A stretch of 64,000 nucleotides of DNA from contig NZ_CP092430.2 in assembly GCF_022374935.2 (NCBI RefSeq), forward strand, positions 2,604,001-2,668,000, given 5' to 3'. This stretch comes from Mycolicibacter virginiensis. Lineage in GTDB: Bacteria; Actinomycetota; Actinomycetes; Mycobacteriales; Mycobacteriaceae. Below are positions 35,201 through 43,921 of the stretch, in pieces; within the stretch, counting starts at the first letter, position 1, and each line of letters begins with the position of its first letter. The notes below the pieces were generated by a model that saw only the letters and a program-made list of their open reading frames with translations, ran no database searches and was not told the origin of the DNA. The translations under genes were made by a program, and so were the position numbers.

Positions 35201-36646
35201 CTAGCCCACCGAGCCTTCCATCTGCAGCTGGATCAGCTTGTTGAGTTCCAGCGCATATTCCATCGGCAGTTCCTTGGCGATCGGCTCGACGAAGCCGCGC
35301 ACCACCATCGCCATCGCCTCGTCCTCGGTCAGGCCGCGGCTCATCAGGTAGAACAGCTGGTTCTCGCTGACCTTCGACACGGTGGCCTCGTGGCCGACGG
35401 TGACGTCGTCCTCACGGATGTCGACGTAGGGGTAGGTGTCACTGCGGCTGACGTTGTCGACCAGCAGCGCATCGCATTTCACGCTCGACTTCGCGCCGTG
35501 CGCGCCCTTGTGGATCTCCACCAGCCCCCGGTAGGAGGATCGGCCGCCGCCGCGCGCCACCGACTTGGAGACGATGTTGGACGACGTGTTGGGCGCCAGG
35601 TGCAGCATCTTGGCGCCGGTGTCCTGGTGCTGGTCCTCGCCGGCGAACGCCACCGAGAGCACCTCGCCCTTGGCGTGCTCACCGGTCATCCACACCGCCG
35701 GGTACTTCATGGTGACCTTCGAGCCGATGTTGCCGTCGACCCACTCCATGGTGGCGCCGGCCTCGGCCCGGGCCCGCTTGGTCACCAGGTTGTAGACGTT
35801 GACCGACCAGTTCTGGATGGTGGTGTAACGGCAGCGGCCGCCCGGCTTGACGACGATCTCCACCACCGCGGAGTGCAGCGAGTCAGACGTGTACACCGGC
35901 GCGGTGCAGCCCTCGATGTAGTGCACATAGGCGCCTTCGTCGATGATCATCAGCGTGCGCTCGAACTGGCCCATGTTCTCGGTGTTGATCCGGAAGTAGG
36001 CCTGCAGCGGGATGTCGACGTGTACACCCTTGGGCACGTAGATGAACGATCCCCCACTCCACACCGCGGTGTTGAGCGCGGAGAACTTGTTGTCTCCCGC
36101 CGGGATCACCGTGCCGAAGTACTCGCGGAACAGCTCCTCGTGTTCCTTGAGCGCGGTGTCGGTGTCAAGGAAGATGACCCCTTGTGCCTCAAGGTCTTCG
36201 CGGATCTTGTGGTAGACCACTTCGGATTCGTACTGGGCGGCCACACCACCGATGTAGCGCTGCTTCTCGGCCTCCGGGATGCCCAGACGGTCGTAGGTGT
36301 TGCGGATGTCATCGGGCAGGTCGTCCCAGGTCTGGGCCTGCTTCTCGGTGGACCGCACGAAGTACTTGATGTTGTCGAAGTCGATGCCGGACAGATCCGA
36401 ACCCCAGTTGGGCATCGGCTTCTTCATGAAGGTCCGGTAGGCCCGTAGGCGTGCCTCGAGCATCCACTCCGGCTCGTTCTTCTTCGCCGAGATGTCGCGC
36501 ACCACGGCCTCGGAGATACCCCGCTGCGCGGCCGCCCCGGCGGCGTCGCTGTCGGCCCACCCGAATTCGTACCGACCCAGCGACGCGATCGTCTCTTCCT
36601 GGGTCGGCTCCGCGGTTGCTTCGGTGGCCTCCGGCGTGAGTGTCAT
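35201..36646 (-). CDS. sufB: Fe-S assembly scaffold subunit SufB (intein-free)
   Basis: A 481-residue core scaffold protein of the Suf system. The characteristic blocks are present without interruption: [20 protein letters not shown], then [38 protein letters not shown] and [20 protein letters not shown]. In M. tuberculosis and several relatives this gene carries an intein in the conserved core; here the reading frame is of host length and continuous. The ATG at 36646 follows sufR by 67 bases. First structural gene of the operon. Confidence 0.97.
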   Translation of the reverse strand: MTLTPEATEATAEPTQEETIASLGRYEFGWADSDAAGAAAQRGISEAVVRDISAKKNEPEWMLEARLRAYRTFMKKPMPNWGSDLSGIDFDNIKYFVRSTEKQAQTWDDLPDDIRNTYDRLGIPEAEKQRYIGGVAAQYESEVVYHKIREDLEAQGVIFLDTDTALKEHEELFREYFGTVIPAGDNKFSALNTAVWSGGSFIYVPKGVHVDIPLQAYFRINTENMGQFERTLMIIDEGAYVHYIEGCTAPVYTSDSLHSAVVEIVVKPGGRCRYTTIQNWSVNVYNLVTKRARAEAGATMEWVDGNIGSKVTMKYPAVWMTGEHAKGEVLSVAFAGEDQHQDTGAKMLHLAPNTSSNIVSKSVARGGGRSSYRGLVEIHKGAHGAKSSVKCDALLVDNVSRSDTYPYVDIREDDVTVGHEATVSKVSENQLFYLMSRGLTEDEAMAMVVRGFVEPIAKELPMEYALELNKLIQLQMEGSVG

Positions 36647-36713
36647 GGTGACGCTCCTTCGGTTTTCGTGATGGCTTCGGCGCAGGGTGTGCGCCGAAGG
36701 TCGGTCGGTGCTG

Positions 36714-37544
36714 CTAATGCTGTTTTTTGACGGCCGCGGCGGCGCTGGACTTGCCGGCCTTGGCGACCTTGGCGCTCCGGTTGGTCAGTGGCACATGGGT
36801 GGTGCAGACGTAGCCGCCGTCGGCGATGGTCGCCAACCGCTGCACGTGGGTGCCCAGCACTTCGGCCATCGCCTGCCGCTCGGCCCGGCACAACTCCGGG
36901 AACTCCTTGGCGACGTTGGCCACCGGGCAGTGGTGCTGCAGTATCTGCACCCCCGGTACGCCACCGTCCACCCGCGCGGTGGTGGCGGCATAGCCGGCCT
37001 CCGTCAAGGCGCCGGCGATGCGTTGGGCGGTGGCTTCCAGGTCGCCGTCGTCGTCGGTGCCGTTGCCGGCTGCGACGGCCGCGACTTTGGCCAGGATGGT
37101 GTCGATGCGCTGTCGGGCGAAGTCGACCACCGCGTCCTCGCCGCCGATCTCGCGCAGCTGGCGCATGGCGGCCACCGCGAGGTCGTCGTAGCGGTGACCG
37201 AGCTTGCCGCGGCCGGCTTCGGTGAGCTGAAACCGCTTTGCCGGACGCCCGCGCCCCACCTGCTGCCAGGATGCCGCCGCATGTGCCTCGGCGTCACCCA
37301 TCTCGATCAGGGCATCCAGGTGGCGACGCACCCCGGCGGCCGACAAGCCCAGCTGGGCGCCGATCTCCCCCGCGGTGATCGATCCGGATTCCATCAGCAG
37401 GCGTACCACCGCCTGACGCGTGTCGTGGCCGCTGGCGACTTCTGCCGCCAGCGGGGTGCCTGCCATAACCGCACCGCCGGGGCGTTGCCCGGCGGATTCG
37501 GTTGCGGCTTTCACCTCCCCCATTTCGGAGGCCTCGAATTTCAC
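36714..37544 (-). CDS. sufR: Fe-S-sensing transcriptional regulator SufR
   Basis: A winged-helix regulator of about 276 residues. The DNA-binding domain is near the N-terminus ([20 protein letters not shown], then [21 protein letters not shown]), and [15 protein letters not shown] forms the wing. Three C-terminal cysteines (HHCPVAN, PELCRAE, YVCTTH) are the expected cluster ligands. SufR represses the suf operon when its cluster is intact. The start is uncertain: GTG 37544 is used, with TTG 37562 upstream and ATG 37523 downstream as alternatives. The probable SufR operator overlaps this GTG, indicating autoregulation. First gene of the suf operon. Confidence 0.9.
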   Translation of the reverse strand: MKFEASEMGEVKAATESAGQRPGGAVMAGTPLAAEVASGHDTRQAVVRLLMESGSITAGEIGAQLGLSAAGVRRHLDALIEMGDAEAHAAASWQQVGRGRPAKRFQLTEAGRGKLGHRYDDLAVAAMRQLREIGGEDAVVDFARQRIDTILAKVAAVAAGNGTDDDGDLEATAQRIAGALTEAGYAATTARVDGGVPGVQILQHHCPVANVAKEFPELCRAERQAMAEVLGTHVQRLATIADGGYVCTTHVPLTNRSAKVAKAGKSSAAAAVKKQH

Positions 37545-37555
37545 AACACCAGTGT
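37541..37555 (-). promoter_or_regulatory. SufR operator
   Basis: On the minus strand ACACT-GGTGT-TGTGA matches the inverted-repeat motif ACACT-N5-TGTGA that I recall for mycobacterial SufR at the suf operon. The site overlaps the GTG used here as the sufR start, so it lies inside or just before the coding region. A possible -10 (TAGACC) on the minus strand lies about 25 bases further upstream, which would place the operator in the early transcribed region. Confidence 0.8.
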
Positions 37556-37684
37556 GACGCAATTCCAGGGCCCGGTCTAGAAAGGGTTACCTCAGTTCAG
37601 GCCAGATCGGCCGTTGCGCTGATCACATCCCGCGGGGCGCCGGGCGTCCCCGGGGCATCGGAGAGCGGCCGTTACGCTGCTGGG

Positions 37685-39433
37685 ATGGCCTTCCGCCGGC
37701 ATTCGCTGAGCACGTCGATCGCGCACCTGCACGGCGACGAGCGCACCGTCGGCTCCCCGCTTAATGCCGCTGAGCTGGTCGCATTGCGGCGAACCCGCCT
37801 GTTCGGTGCCACCGGCACCGTGCTGATGGCGATCGGTGCGCTCGGGGCCGGTGCGCGGCCGGTGGTGCAGGACCCGACCTTCGGGGTCCGGCTGCTGAAT
37901 CTGCCGTCGCGCCTGCAGACGGTGGCCCTGACCATGACCACCACCGGCGCGGTGATGATGGCGCTGGCCTGGCTGATGCTGGGGCGGTTCGCGTTGTCTT
38001 CGTCGCCGGACTCCTCCGCCCCTCGTACCTCGGCGCATCGCCGTCCGACAGAAGGCAACCGGCGGATGTCGCGCAGCCAGCTCGACCGCACCCTGCTGCT
38101 GTGGATGCTCCCGCTGCTGGTCGCCCCGCCCATGTACAGCAAGGACGTCTACTCCTATTTGGCGCAGAGTCAGATCTCTCGGCTGGGCCTGGACCCCTAC
38201 CGGGTGGGCCCGGCGCCGGCCCTGGGCCTTGACCACGTCTTCACCCTGTCCGTGCCCAGCCTCTGGAGGGAGACGCCGGCACCCTATGGGCCGCTGTTCT
38301 TGTGGATCGGTCGGGGAATCTCGGCGTTGACCGGCGAAAACATCGTCACCGCGGTGCTGTGCCACCGGGTGGTGGTGCTGCTCGGGGTCGGATTGATCGT
38401 GTGGGCGGTGCCGCGCCTGGCGGCGCGCTGCGGGGTCGCCGAGGTCAGCGCCCTGTGGCTCGGTGCGGCCAATCCGCTGTTGCTGATGCACCTGGTGGCG
38501 GGCATCCACAACGAGGCATTGATGCTCGGACTCATGCTCACCGGCACGGAGTTCGCGTTGCGCGGGATCACGGCGGCACAGCCCCTGCTGCCCGCGCTGC
38601 GCGCGCACCCCAATCGGGAGGATTGGGCTCCGCTGGCCGGACTGCTCATCGGCGCGGTGCTGATCACGCTGTCGTCGCAGGTCAAGCTACCGTCGCTGCT
38701 GGCACTCGGTTTTGTCGCGATGGCGCTGGGCTGGCGGTGGGGCGGCGACCTGCGGGCGTTTCTGCTGGCCAGTACGAGCATGGCCGCGCTGGCGGCGGCG
38801 GTGACGGGCTTGATCGGCTGGGCCAGCGGGCTGGGCTTCGGCTGGGTGTTCACGCTGGGCACGGCCAACGTGGTGCGCAGTTGGATGTCGCCGCCGACGC
38901 TGATCGCCCTCGGCACGGGCCAGGTCGGGATCCTGCTGGGACTGGGTGATCACACCACCGCGGTCCTGTCGCTGACCCGCGCCATCGGTGTCCTGATCAT
39001 CGCGGTGCTGGTGGTGTGGCTGTTGCTGGTGGTGTTCAACGGTCGCCTGCATCCGGTCGGCGGTCTCGGCGTTGCGCTGGGCATCACCGTCCTGCTGTTC
39101 CCGGTGGTCCAGCCGTGGTACCTGCTGTGGGCGATCATCCCGCTGGCCGCCTGGGCGACCCGCCCGAACTTCCGGATCGCGGTGATCGCGGTAACCCTGG
39201 TGGTGGGCATCTTCGGCCCGACCGCCAACGGCGACCGTTTCGCGCTGTTCCAAATCGTGGACGCCACCCTGGCCAGTGCCGTCGTGGTGCTCGGGTTGTT
39301 CCTGCTGACCTATCGGCGACTGCCGTGGCGTGAGTTGCCTGCCGAAGCTGGCACCCCGACAGGCAGCGCAACGGCCGAGGAACAGACCCCACGGCCGGCC
39401 GCGGCCACCGACGCTTACGCTGATTCTCCGTGA
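37685..39433 (+). CDS. mptB: Alpha-1,6-mannosyltransferase MptB
   Basis: A 582-residue polytopic GT-C glycosyltransferase that starts the alpha-1,6-mannan core of lipomannan using polyprenyl-phosphomannose on the periplasmic side. At least 11 hydrophobic segments are visible. The first long loop carries the acidic motif MYSKDVYSYLAQSQISRLGL typical of MptA/MptB, and LWRETPAPYGPLFLWIGRG follows. Late helices include FPVVQPWYLLWAIIPLA. The tail (residues 545-582) is Thr/Ala/Pro-rich and polar. The ATG at 37685 is used. It is divergent from sufR and overlaps the ABC ATPase gene by four bases, as in Rv1459c-Rv1458c. Confidence 0.92.
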   Translation: MAFRRHSLSTSIAHLHGDERTVGSPLNAAELVALRRTRLFGATGTVLMAIGALGAGARPVVQDPTFGVRLLNLPSRLQTVALTMTTTGAVMMALAWLMLGRFALSSSPDSSAPRTSAHRRPTEGNRRMSRSQLDRTLLLWMLPLLVAPPMYSKDVYSYLAQSQISRLGLDPYRVGPAPALGLDHVFTLSVPSLWRETPAPYGPLFLWIGRGISALTGENIVTAVLCHRVVVLLGVGLIVWAVPRLAARCGVAEVSALWLGAANPLLLMHLVAGIHNEALMLGLMLTGTEFALRGITAAQPLLPALRAHPNREDWAPLAGLLIGAVLITLSSQVKLPSLLALGFVAMALGWRWGGDLRAFLLASTSMAALAAAVTGLIGWASGLGFGWVFTLGTANVVRSWMSPPTLIALGTGQVGILLGLGDHTTAVLSLTRAIGVLIIAVLVVWLLLVVFNGRLHPVGGLGVALGITVLLFPVVQPWYLLWAIIPLAAWATRPNFRIAVIAVTLVVGIFGPTANGDRFALFQIVDATLASAVVVLGLFLLTYRRLPWRELPAEAGTPTGSATAEEQTPRPAAATDAYADSP

Positions 39434-40368
39434 ACTCAGCTGTCGCGGTGCGCTTGCGCGGGGTGCGTAAGCGTTACGGGACCGGTCCGTCTGCGGTCGA
39501 TGCGGTCGCCGGCCTTGATTTCGACGTACAGACCGCCGAAGTGTTCGCCCTCCTCGGTCCGAACGGCGCCGGGAAGACGACGACGGTCGAGATGTGCGAG
39601 GGCTTCGTCCGCCCGGACTCCGGAACCATCGAAGTCCTCGGCTTGGACCCGGTCGCCGACAATGACCGGCTTCGGGAGCGCATCGGGGTGATGCTGCAGG
39701 GCGGCGGCGGCTACCCGGCGGCCCGTGCCGGGGAGATGCTCAAGCTGGTGGCGTCGTATTCGGCCAACCCGCTGGACCCGCAGTGGCTGCTGGACACCCT
39801 GGGGCTGACCGATGCGGCCCGCACCACCTACCGCCGGCTCTCCGGCGGGCAGCAGCAGCGTCTGGCCCTGGCCTGCGCCCTGGTCGGCCGGCCGGAACTG
39901 GTGTTCCTCGACGAGCCGACCGCCGGCATGGATGCGCACGCCCGACTGCTGGTGTGGGAGCTGATCGACGCCTTGCGCCGCGACGGCGTCACGGTGGTGC
40001 TCACCACGCACCACCTGCGTGAGGCCGAGGAGCTGGCCGACCGGCTGCTGATCATCGACCACGGCGCCGTGGTCGCCGCCGGCACGCCGGCGGAGTTGAC
40101 CCGCAGCGGCGCCCAGGGGCAGTTGCGGTTCACCGCACCGCCGCGACTGGACCTGTCGTTACTGATCACGGCGTTGCCGGAGGGCTATCGGGCCAGCGAA
40201 GTGCTGCCCGGCGAATACCTCGTCGAAGGAACCGTCGACCCCCAGGTGCTGGCGACCGTGACCGCCTGGTGCGCCCGCATGGACGTGCTGGCCACCCAGC
40301 TGCGGGTCGAGCAGCGCAGCCTTGAAGACGTCTTCTTGGAGCTGACCGGACGGGAGCTACGCCCATGA
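39430..40368 (+). CDS. ABC transporter ATP-binding protein, Rv1458c-like
   Basis: A 312-residue ATPase of the drug/lipid exporter (DrrA-like) group. Walker A is GPNGAGKTT, the signature is RLSGGQQQRLALAC, Walker B is LVFLDEPTAGMD, and the H-loop is LTTHHLREAEEL. The C-terminal 80 residues form the usual regulatory extension. It starts within the mptB stop (GTGA) and overlaps the permease gene by four bases. The substrate is unknown; position between mptB and ctaA is conserved. Confidence 0.92.
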   Translation: MNSAVAVRLRGVRKRYGTGPSAVDAVAGLDFDVQTAEVFALLGPNGAGKTTTVEMCEGFVRPDSGTIEVLGLDPVADNDRLRERIGVMLQGGGGYPAARAGEMLKLVASYSANPLDPQWLLDTLGLTDAARTTYRRLSGGQQQRLALACALVGRPELVFLDEPTAGMDAHARLLVWELIDALRRDGVTVVLTTHHLREAEELADRLLIIDHGAVVAAGTPAELTRSGAQGQLRFTAPPRLDLSLLITALPEGYRASEVLPGEYLVEGTVDPQVLATVTAWCARMDVLATQLRVEQRSLEDVFLELTGRELRP

Positions 40369-41153
40369 GTGCCCAACAGGTCTTCGCGCCCGGCACCTTC
40401 ACCCCCGACCCTCGTCCGGCCAGCGTGCCCGCAATGCTGGCCGCCCAGTACCGGTTGGAACTGACCCTGCTGCTGCGCAACGGCGAGCAGCTGCTGCTGA
40501 CGATGTTCATTCCGATCACCCTGCTGATCGGGCTGACGGTGCTGCCGCTGGGCCCGTTCGGCGAGGGCCATGCCGAACGCGCCACCACCGTGTTGCCGGT
40601 GATCATGTCGCTGGCGGTGATCGCCACCGCATTCACCGGGCAGGCGATCGCCGTGGCGTTCGACCGGCGCTACGGCGCCCTGAAACGCCTGGGCGCCACG
40701 GCCCTACCGGTCTGGGGCGTCATCGCCGGCAAATCCCTGTCGGTGGCCACGGTCGTTCTGTTGCAGTCCGTGCTGCTCGGGGCGATCGGCGCGGCGCTGG
40801 GCTGGCGGCCGACGCTGGCCGGCCTGGGCCTGGGCGCGGTGGTCATCGCGCTCGGTACCGCCTGTTTCGCGGCGTTGGGCCTGCTGCTCGGCGGCAGCCT
40901 GCGCGCCGAGATTGTGCTGGCCGGTGCGAACCTGATGTGGTTCGTGTTCGGTGGGTTCTCCGCGCTGACGGTCGAGACCGACCTGGTGCCCGGCACGGTC
41001 CGCTGGCTCGCCCGGCTGACCCCGTCGGGGGCGCTCACCGAGGCGCTGGCCCAAGCGCTGAGCGTCTCGATCGACTGGTTCGGTATCGCGGTGGTGACGG
41101 TGTGGGGTGTGTTAGCCGCCGTCGGTGCCGTGCGATGGTTCCGGTTCAGCTGA
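40365..41153 (+). CDS. ABC-2 type transporter permease, Rv1457c-like
   Basis: A 262-residue permease with six predicted helices (about 42-62, 75-100, 118-140, 145-165, 170-190 and 235-255) and the ABC-2 layout: a hydrophilic N-terminus (YRLELTLLLRNGEQLLLTMF), then a QAIAVAFDRRYGALKRLGAT coupling segment. It pairs with the ATPase encoded just upstream (ATGA overlap) to form a homodimeric exporter. The substrate is unknown. CtaA follows 42 bases downstream. Confidence 0.9.
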   Translation: MSAQQVFAPGTFTPDPRPASVPAMLAAQYRLELTLLLRNGEQLLLTMFIPITLLIGLTVLPLGPFGEGHAERATTVLPVIMSLAVIATAFTGQAIAVAFDRRYGALKRLGATALPVWGVIAGKSLSVATVVLLQSVLLGAIGAALGWRPTLAGLGLGAVVIALGTACFAALGLLLGGSLRAEIVLAGANLMWFVFGGFSALTVETDLVPGTVRWLARLTPSGALTEALAQALSVSIDWFGIAVVTVWGVLAAVGAVRWFRFS

Positions 41154-41195
41154 CCTACTACGGGATGTAGTTACCGATCCTCTACGATCAGGCGC

Positions 41196-42146
41196 GTGGG
41201 ACGGTTCCTGATGCGCCTGGTGGACCTGCTACCCGAACCGGGCCTGCGCACCCAGCGATGGCTGGCTGCCGCGGTCGTCTTCACGCAGGGATTCATCTCG
41301 GTCACCGGCGCGATCGTGCGGGTCACCGCGTCTGGATTGGGCTGCCCGACCTGGCCGCAGTGCTTCCCGGGCAGCTACGTCCCGGTGGCGGTCTCGGAGG
41401 TTCCGCGGATTCATCAGGCCATCGAGTTCGGCAACCGGATGGTCACCTTCGCGGTCGTGATCACCGCAGCGCTGGCCGTACTGGCCGTGATTCGGGCCCG
41501 CCGGCGTACTGAGGTACTGGTCTACGCCTGGCTGATGCCCGGCTCCACGGTGTTGCAGGCGGTGATCGGCGGGATCACGGTACGCACCGGGCTGGCGTGG
41601 TGGACGGTGGCCGTGCACCTGCTGGTCTCCATGCTGATGGTGTGGCTGGCGGTGCAGTTCTACGCGAAAGTCGGTCAGACCGATGACGAGTCGGCGGTGG
41701 TGACCTACCGGGTCCCGGCGCCGTTGCGCGGGTTGACCGCGCTGTGTGCCGTCACGCTGGCCGCGGTGCTGGTGACCGGCACCCTGGTGACCGGCGCCGG
41801 CCCGCACGCCGGCGACAAGAGCGCGGCCCGCACGGTGGCTCGGCTCAAGGTGGAGGTCGCCACGCTCGCCCACCTGCACGAGTCGCTGCTGATCGGATTC
41901 CTCGGTCTGCTGGTGGGCCTGGCCTTCGGGCTGGCTGCGGTGCAGGCAGCTAAGCCGGTGATGCGCCGGCTGGCGGCGGTGACTGCCCTGACGTTGGTTC
42001 AGGGGCTGATCGGCGTGGTGCAGTACTTCACCGGCGTGCCCGCCGTGCTGGTCACCCTGCACGTGGCGGGTGCGGTGCTGGTCACCGGCGCGACCGCGGC
42101 ACTATGGGCGTCGCTGCGCCAACGGACCCAACCCGAGGCGCTCTAG
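41196..42146 (+). CDS. ctaA: Haem A synthase CtaA
   Basis: A 316-residue membrane enzyme oxidising haem O to haem A for the aa3 oxidase. Eight helices are visible. Haem-ligand histidines fall in the expected helices: EVPRIHQAIEFGNR, TVAVHLLVS, LAHLHESLLIG and VTLHVAGAV. The Cys pair ASGLGCPTWPQC in the first loop is as in actinobacterial CtaA. TACGAT at 41183-41188 is a good -10 placing transcription start at the GTG at 41196, so the mRNA is probably leaderless; ATG 41211 is an alternative. The 3' end overlaps the opposite-strand gene by 45 bases. Confidence 0.94.
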   Translation: MGRFLMRLVDLLPEPGLRTQRWLAAAVVFTQGFISVTGAIVRVTASGLGCPTWPQCFPGSYVPVAVSEVPRIHQAIEFGNRMVTFAVVITAALAVLAVIRARRRTEVLVYAWLMPGSTVLQAVIGGITVRTGLAWWTVAVHLLVSMLMVWLAVQFYAKVGQTDDESAVVTYRVPAPLRGLTALCAVTLAAVLVTGTLVTGAGPHAGDKSAARTVARLKVEVATLAHLHESLLIGFLGLLVGLAFGLAAVQAAKPVMRRLAAVTALTLVQGLIGVVQYFTGVPAVLVTLHVAGAVLVTGATAALWASLRQRTQPEAL

Positions 42147-42803
42147 CGCCGCGGTGACCTCGACGGCGAAGCGGCGCTGCGCCCGGTCTCGTTCGTCGGC
42201 GTCGAGCTCGCTGAAACCCAATTGCGGCGCAATCAGATCCAAGCCGACCAAGCGCGCGTCCGCGGCGGTTCCGGCGACGTCGACCCGCGCGTAGAGCAGC
42301 TCTTCGATCCGGATGCTCAGGCGCTCGGCGGCCGAACGCAGCGCGGCACGCCCGACATCCCACAGTTCGAAGTCCGGGTCGGAGCCAGCGGCGCCGAACG
42401 CGTGCGACCGGCCGGCACCGAAAAACACCAGCGTGCTCAGCGCTGCCGGCGGCGAGCCCGCCAACGTCGGCACCCCGTCGCACTGCAGGTCGGCCAGGTA
42501 GCGGTCGTCGGCGTTCCAAGCCACCGCTTCCGGCGGGTTCAGCAGGTGGGCCACCCGCGTCGTCCACTTCAGGAATTCGGCCTGCCGGGCTGGGCCGCCG
42601 CCGGCCGTGCGCAGGATCACCAGGTCGGCTGCCAGCGTCTCCGGGTCATCCCAGGGCAATCGGCGGGCATGCAGTCCACGGTGGCGCAACGCCGCGACCA
42701 GGCCGGCGTCATCGTCGGCTTCGACTCCATCGTGGTGGCCGCGCCGCGATTCGACCGCCAGCACGATGCGCGGATGGAAGATGTCGGGCCGGGCCAGCTT
42801 CAT
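42102..42803 (-). CDS. Conserved protein with ATP-grasp-like features, Rv1455-like
   Basis: A 233-residue soluble protein. The opening PDIFHPRIVLAVESRRGHHD and the later ADLVILRTAGGGPARQAEFL resemble the N-terminal and first-loop regions of ATP-grasp ligases. GVPTLAGSP and YARVDVAGTAADARLVGLDL, with a final ELDADERDRAQRRFA, would fit the rest of a shortened fold. The activity is unknown. The ATG at 42803 is supported by GAGG five bases upstream. It converges on ctaA, and the two coding regions overlap by 45 bases (42102-42146). It is divergent from qor with a gap of only 31 bases. Confidence 0.78.
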   Translation of the reverse strand: MKLARPDIFHPRIVLAVESRRGHHDGVEADDDAGLVAALRHRGLHARRLPWDDPETLAADLVILRTAGGGPARQAEFLKWTTRVAHLLNPPEAVAWNADDRYLADLQCDGVPTLAGSPPAALSTLVFFGAGRSHAFGAAGSDPDFELWDVGRAALRSAAERLSIRIEELLYARVDVAGTAADARLVGLDLIAPQLGFSELDADERDRAQRRFAVEVTAALERLGLGPLAQRRP

Positions 42804-42834
42804 GCAGACCTCACATTCGGAGATGATAGTCACC

Positions 42835-43818
42835 ATGCACGCCGTGGAAGTGGCCGCGACCGGCGGCCCCGAAGTCCTGAACCTGGTCGACAGACCACAG
42901 CCCTCCGCTGCCTCCGGTGAGGTGTTGATCCGGGTCGAGGCCGTTGGGGTCAACTACATCGACACGTATTTCCGCTCCGGGATCTACCCCGCCGAGCTGC
43001 CGTTCGTGGTGGGCAGTGAAGCCGCGGGCACGGTCGCCGAGGTCGGCGCGGGAGTGACCGCATTGGCGGTGGGTGATCGCGTGGTGACGGCGGCAGCGAC
43101 CGGCGCCTACGCCCAATATTGCACGGCCCCAGCGTCTTTGACCGCCCCCCTCCCCGAGGGCATTGCAGCCGACGTGGCCGCGGCCGCGCTGCTCAAAGGC
43201 CTGACGGCGCATTACCTGATCAAGTCGGTGTATCCCATACAGTCCGGCGACACCGTGTTGTTGCACGCCGGCGCCGGCGGGGTGGGACTGATCCTGACCC
43301 AATGGGCCACCGCACTCGGCGCTCGGGTGATCACCACGGTGTCGGGTCCGTCCAAGGCCGAATTGTCGCGGCAAGCCGGCGCCGTGGAGGTGCTCGACTA
43401 CCCCGGCTCAGCCCCTGAAGACGCCGCGGCGTTCGGCGCCCGGGTCCGGGAGCTGGCCGACGGCGGGGTGGTCGCGGCGTACGACGGGGTGGGCGCGGCG
43501 ACATTCGACGCCAGCCTGGCCAGCCTCGCCGTCCGGGGCACCTTGGTGCTGTTCGGCGCTGCCAGCGGTCCGGTGCCGCCGGTGGACCCGCAGCGGCTCA
43601 ATGCCGCGGGCTCGGTCTACCTGACGCGTCCCAACCTGGCCCACTTCACCCGTACCGCACCGGAATTCACCTGGCGTGCCGGAGAACTGTTCGAGGCGAT
43701 CGGCAACGGCACGATCGCCGTGACGGTGAGTCGGCACTATCCGCTGGCCGACGCGGCCCAAGCCCACCGCGATCTGCAGGGCCGCCAGACTGTCGGCTCG
43801 ATCGTGCTGGACGCCTAG
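42835..43818 (+). CDS. qor: NADPH:quinone oxidoreductase (zinc-less MDR family)
   Basis: A 327-residue medium-chain dehydrogenase/reductase. The GroES-like half shows VGVNYIDTYFRSGIYPAELP, and the Rossmann half shows LLHAGAGGVGLILTQWATAL. The catalytic-zinc ligands of alcohol dehydrogenases are absent, as expected of quinone oxidoreductases. It reduces quinones with NADPH. The ATG at 42835 is used; 76 upstream in-frame codons overlap the divergent gene and have no homology. Position matches Rv1454c. A pair of 38-base repeats begins at its stop codon. Confidence 0.92.
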   Translation: MHAVEVAATGGPEVLNLVDRPQPSAASGEVLIRVEAVGVNYIDTYFRSGIYPAELPFVVGSEAAGTVAEVGAGVTALAVGDRVVTAAATGAYAQYCTAPASLTAPLPEGIAADVAAAALLKGLTAHYLIKSVYPIQSGDTVLLHAGAGGVGLILTQWATALGARVITTVSGPSKAELSRQAGAVEVLDYPGSAPEDAAAFGARVRELADGGVVAAYDGVGAATFDASLASLAVRGTLVLFGAASGPVPPVDPQRLNAAGSVYLTRPNLAHFTRTAPEFTWRAGELFEAIGNGTIAVTVSRHYPLADAAQAHRDLQGRQTVGSIVLDA

Positions 43819-43851
43819 CGGGGACCGCAAGCGCGGCGGAGCCGGGCGCAG
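43814..43851. repeat. 38-bp direct repeat, copy 1
   Basis: This unit starts CCTAGCGGGGACCGCAAGCG and ends GCCGGGCGCAG. It contains the TAG stop of qor near its left end. An identical copy lies 55 bases downstream, and a diverged copy lies near gap (59219-59258). GC-rich intergenic repeat of unknown role. Confidence 0.85.
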
Positions 43852-43868
43852 GGGGTCACCGCCATCGG

Positions 43869-43906
43869 CCTAGCGGGGACCGCAAGCGCGGCGGAGCCGG
43901 GCGCAG
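43869..43906. repeat. 38-bp direct repeat, copy 2
   Basis: A perfect second copy of the 38-base unit at 43814-43851, separated by 17 bases. It lies between the convergent qor and PPE genes, 16 bases from the PPE stop. Confidence 0.85.
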
Positions 43907-43921
43907 TGGGATCGCAAGCGC

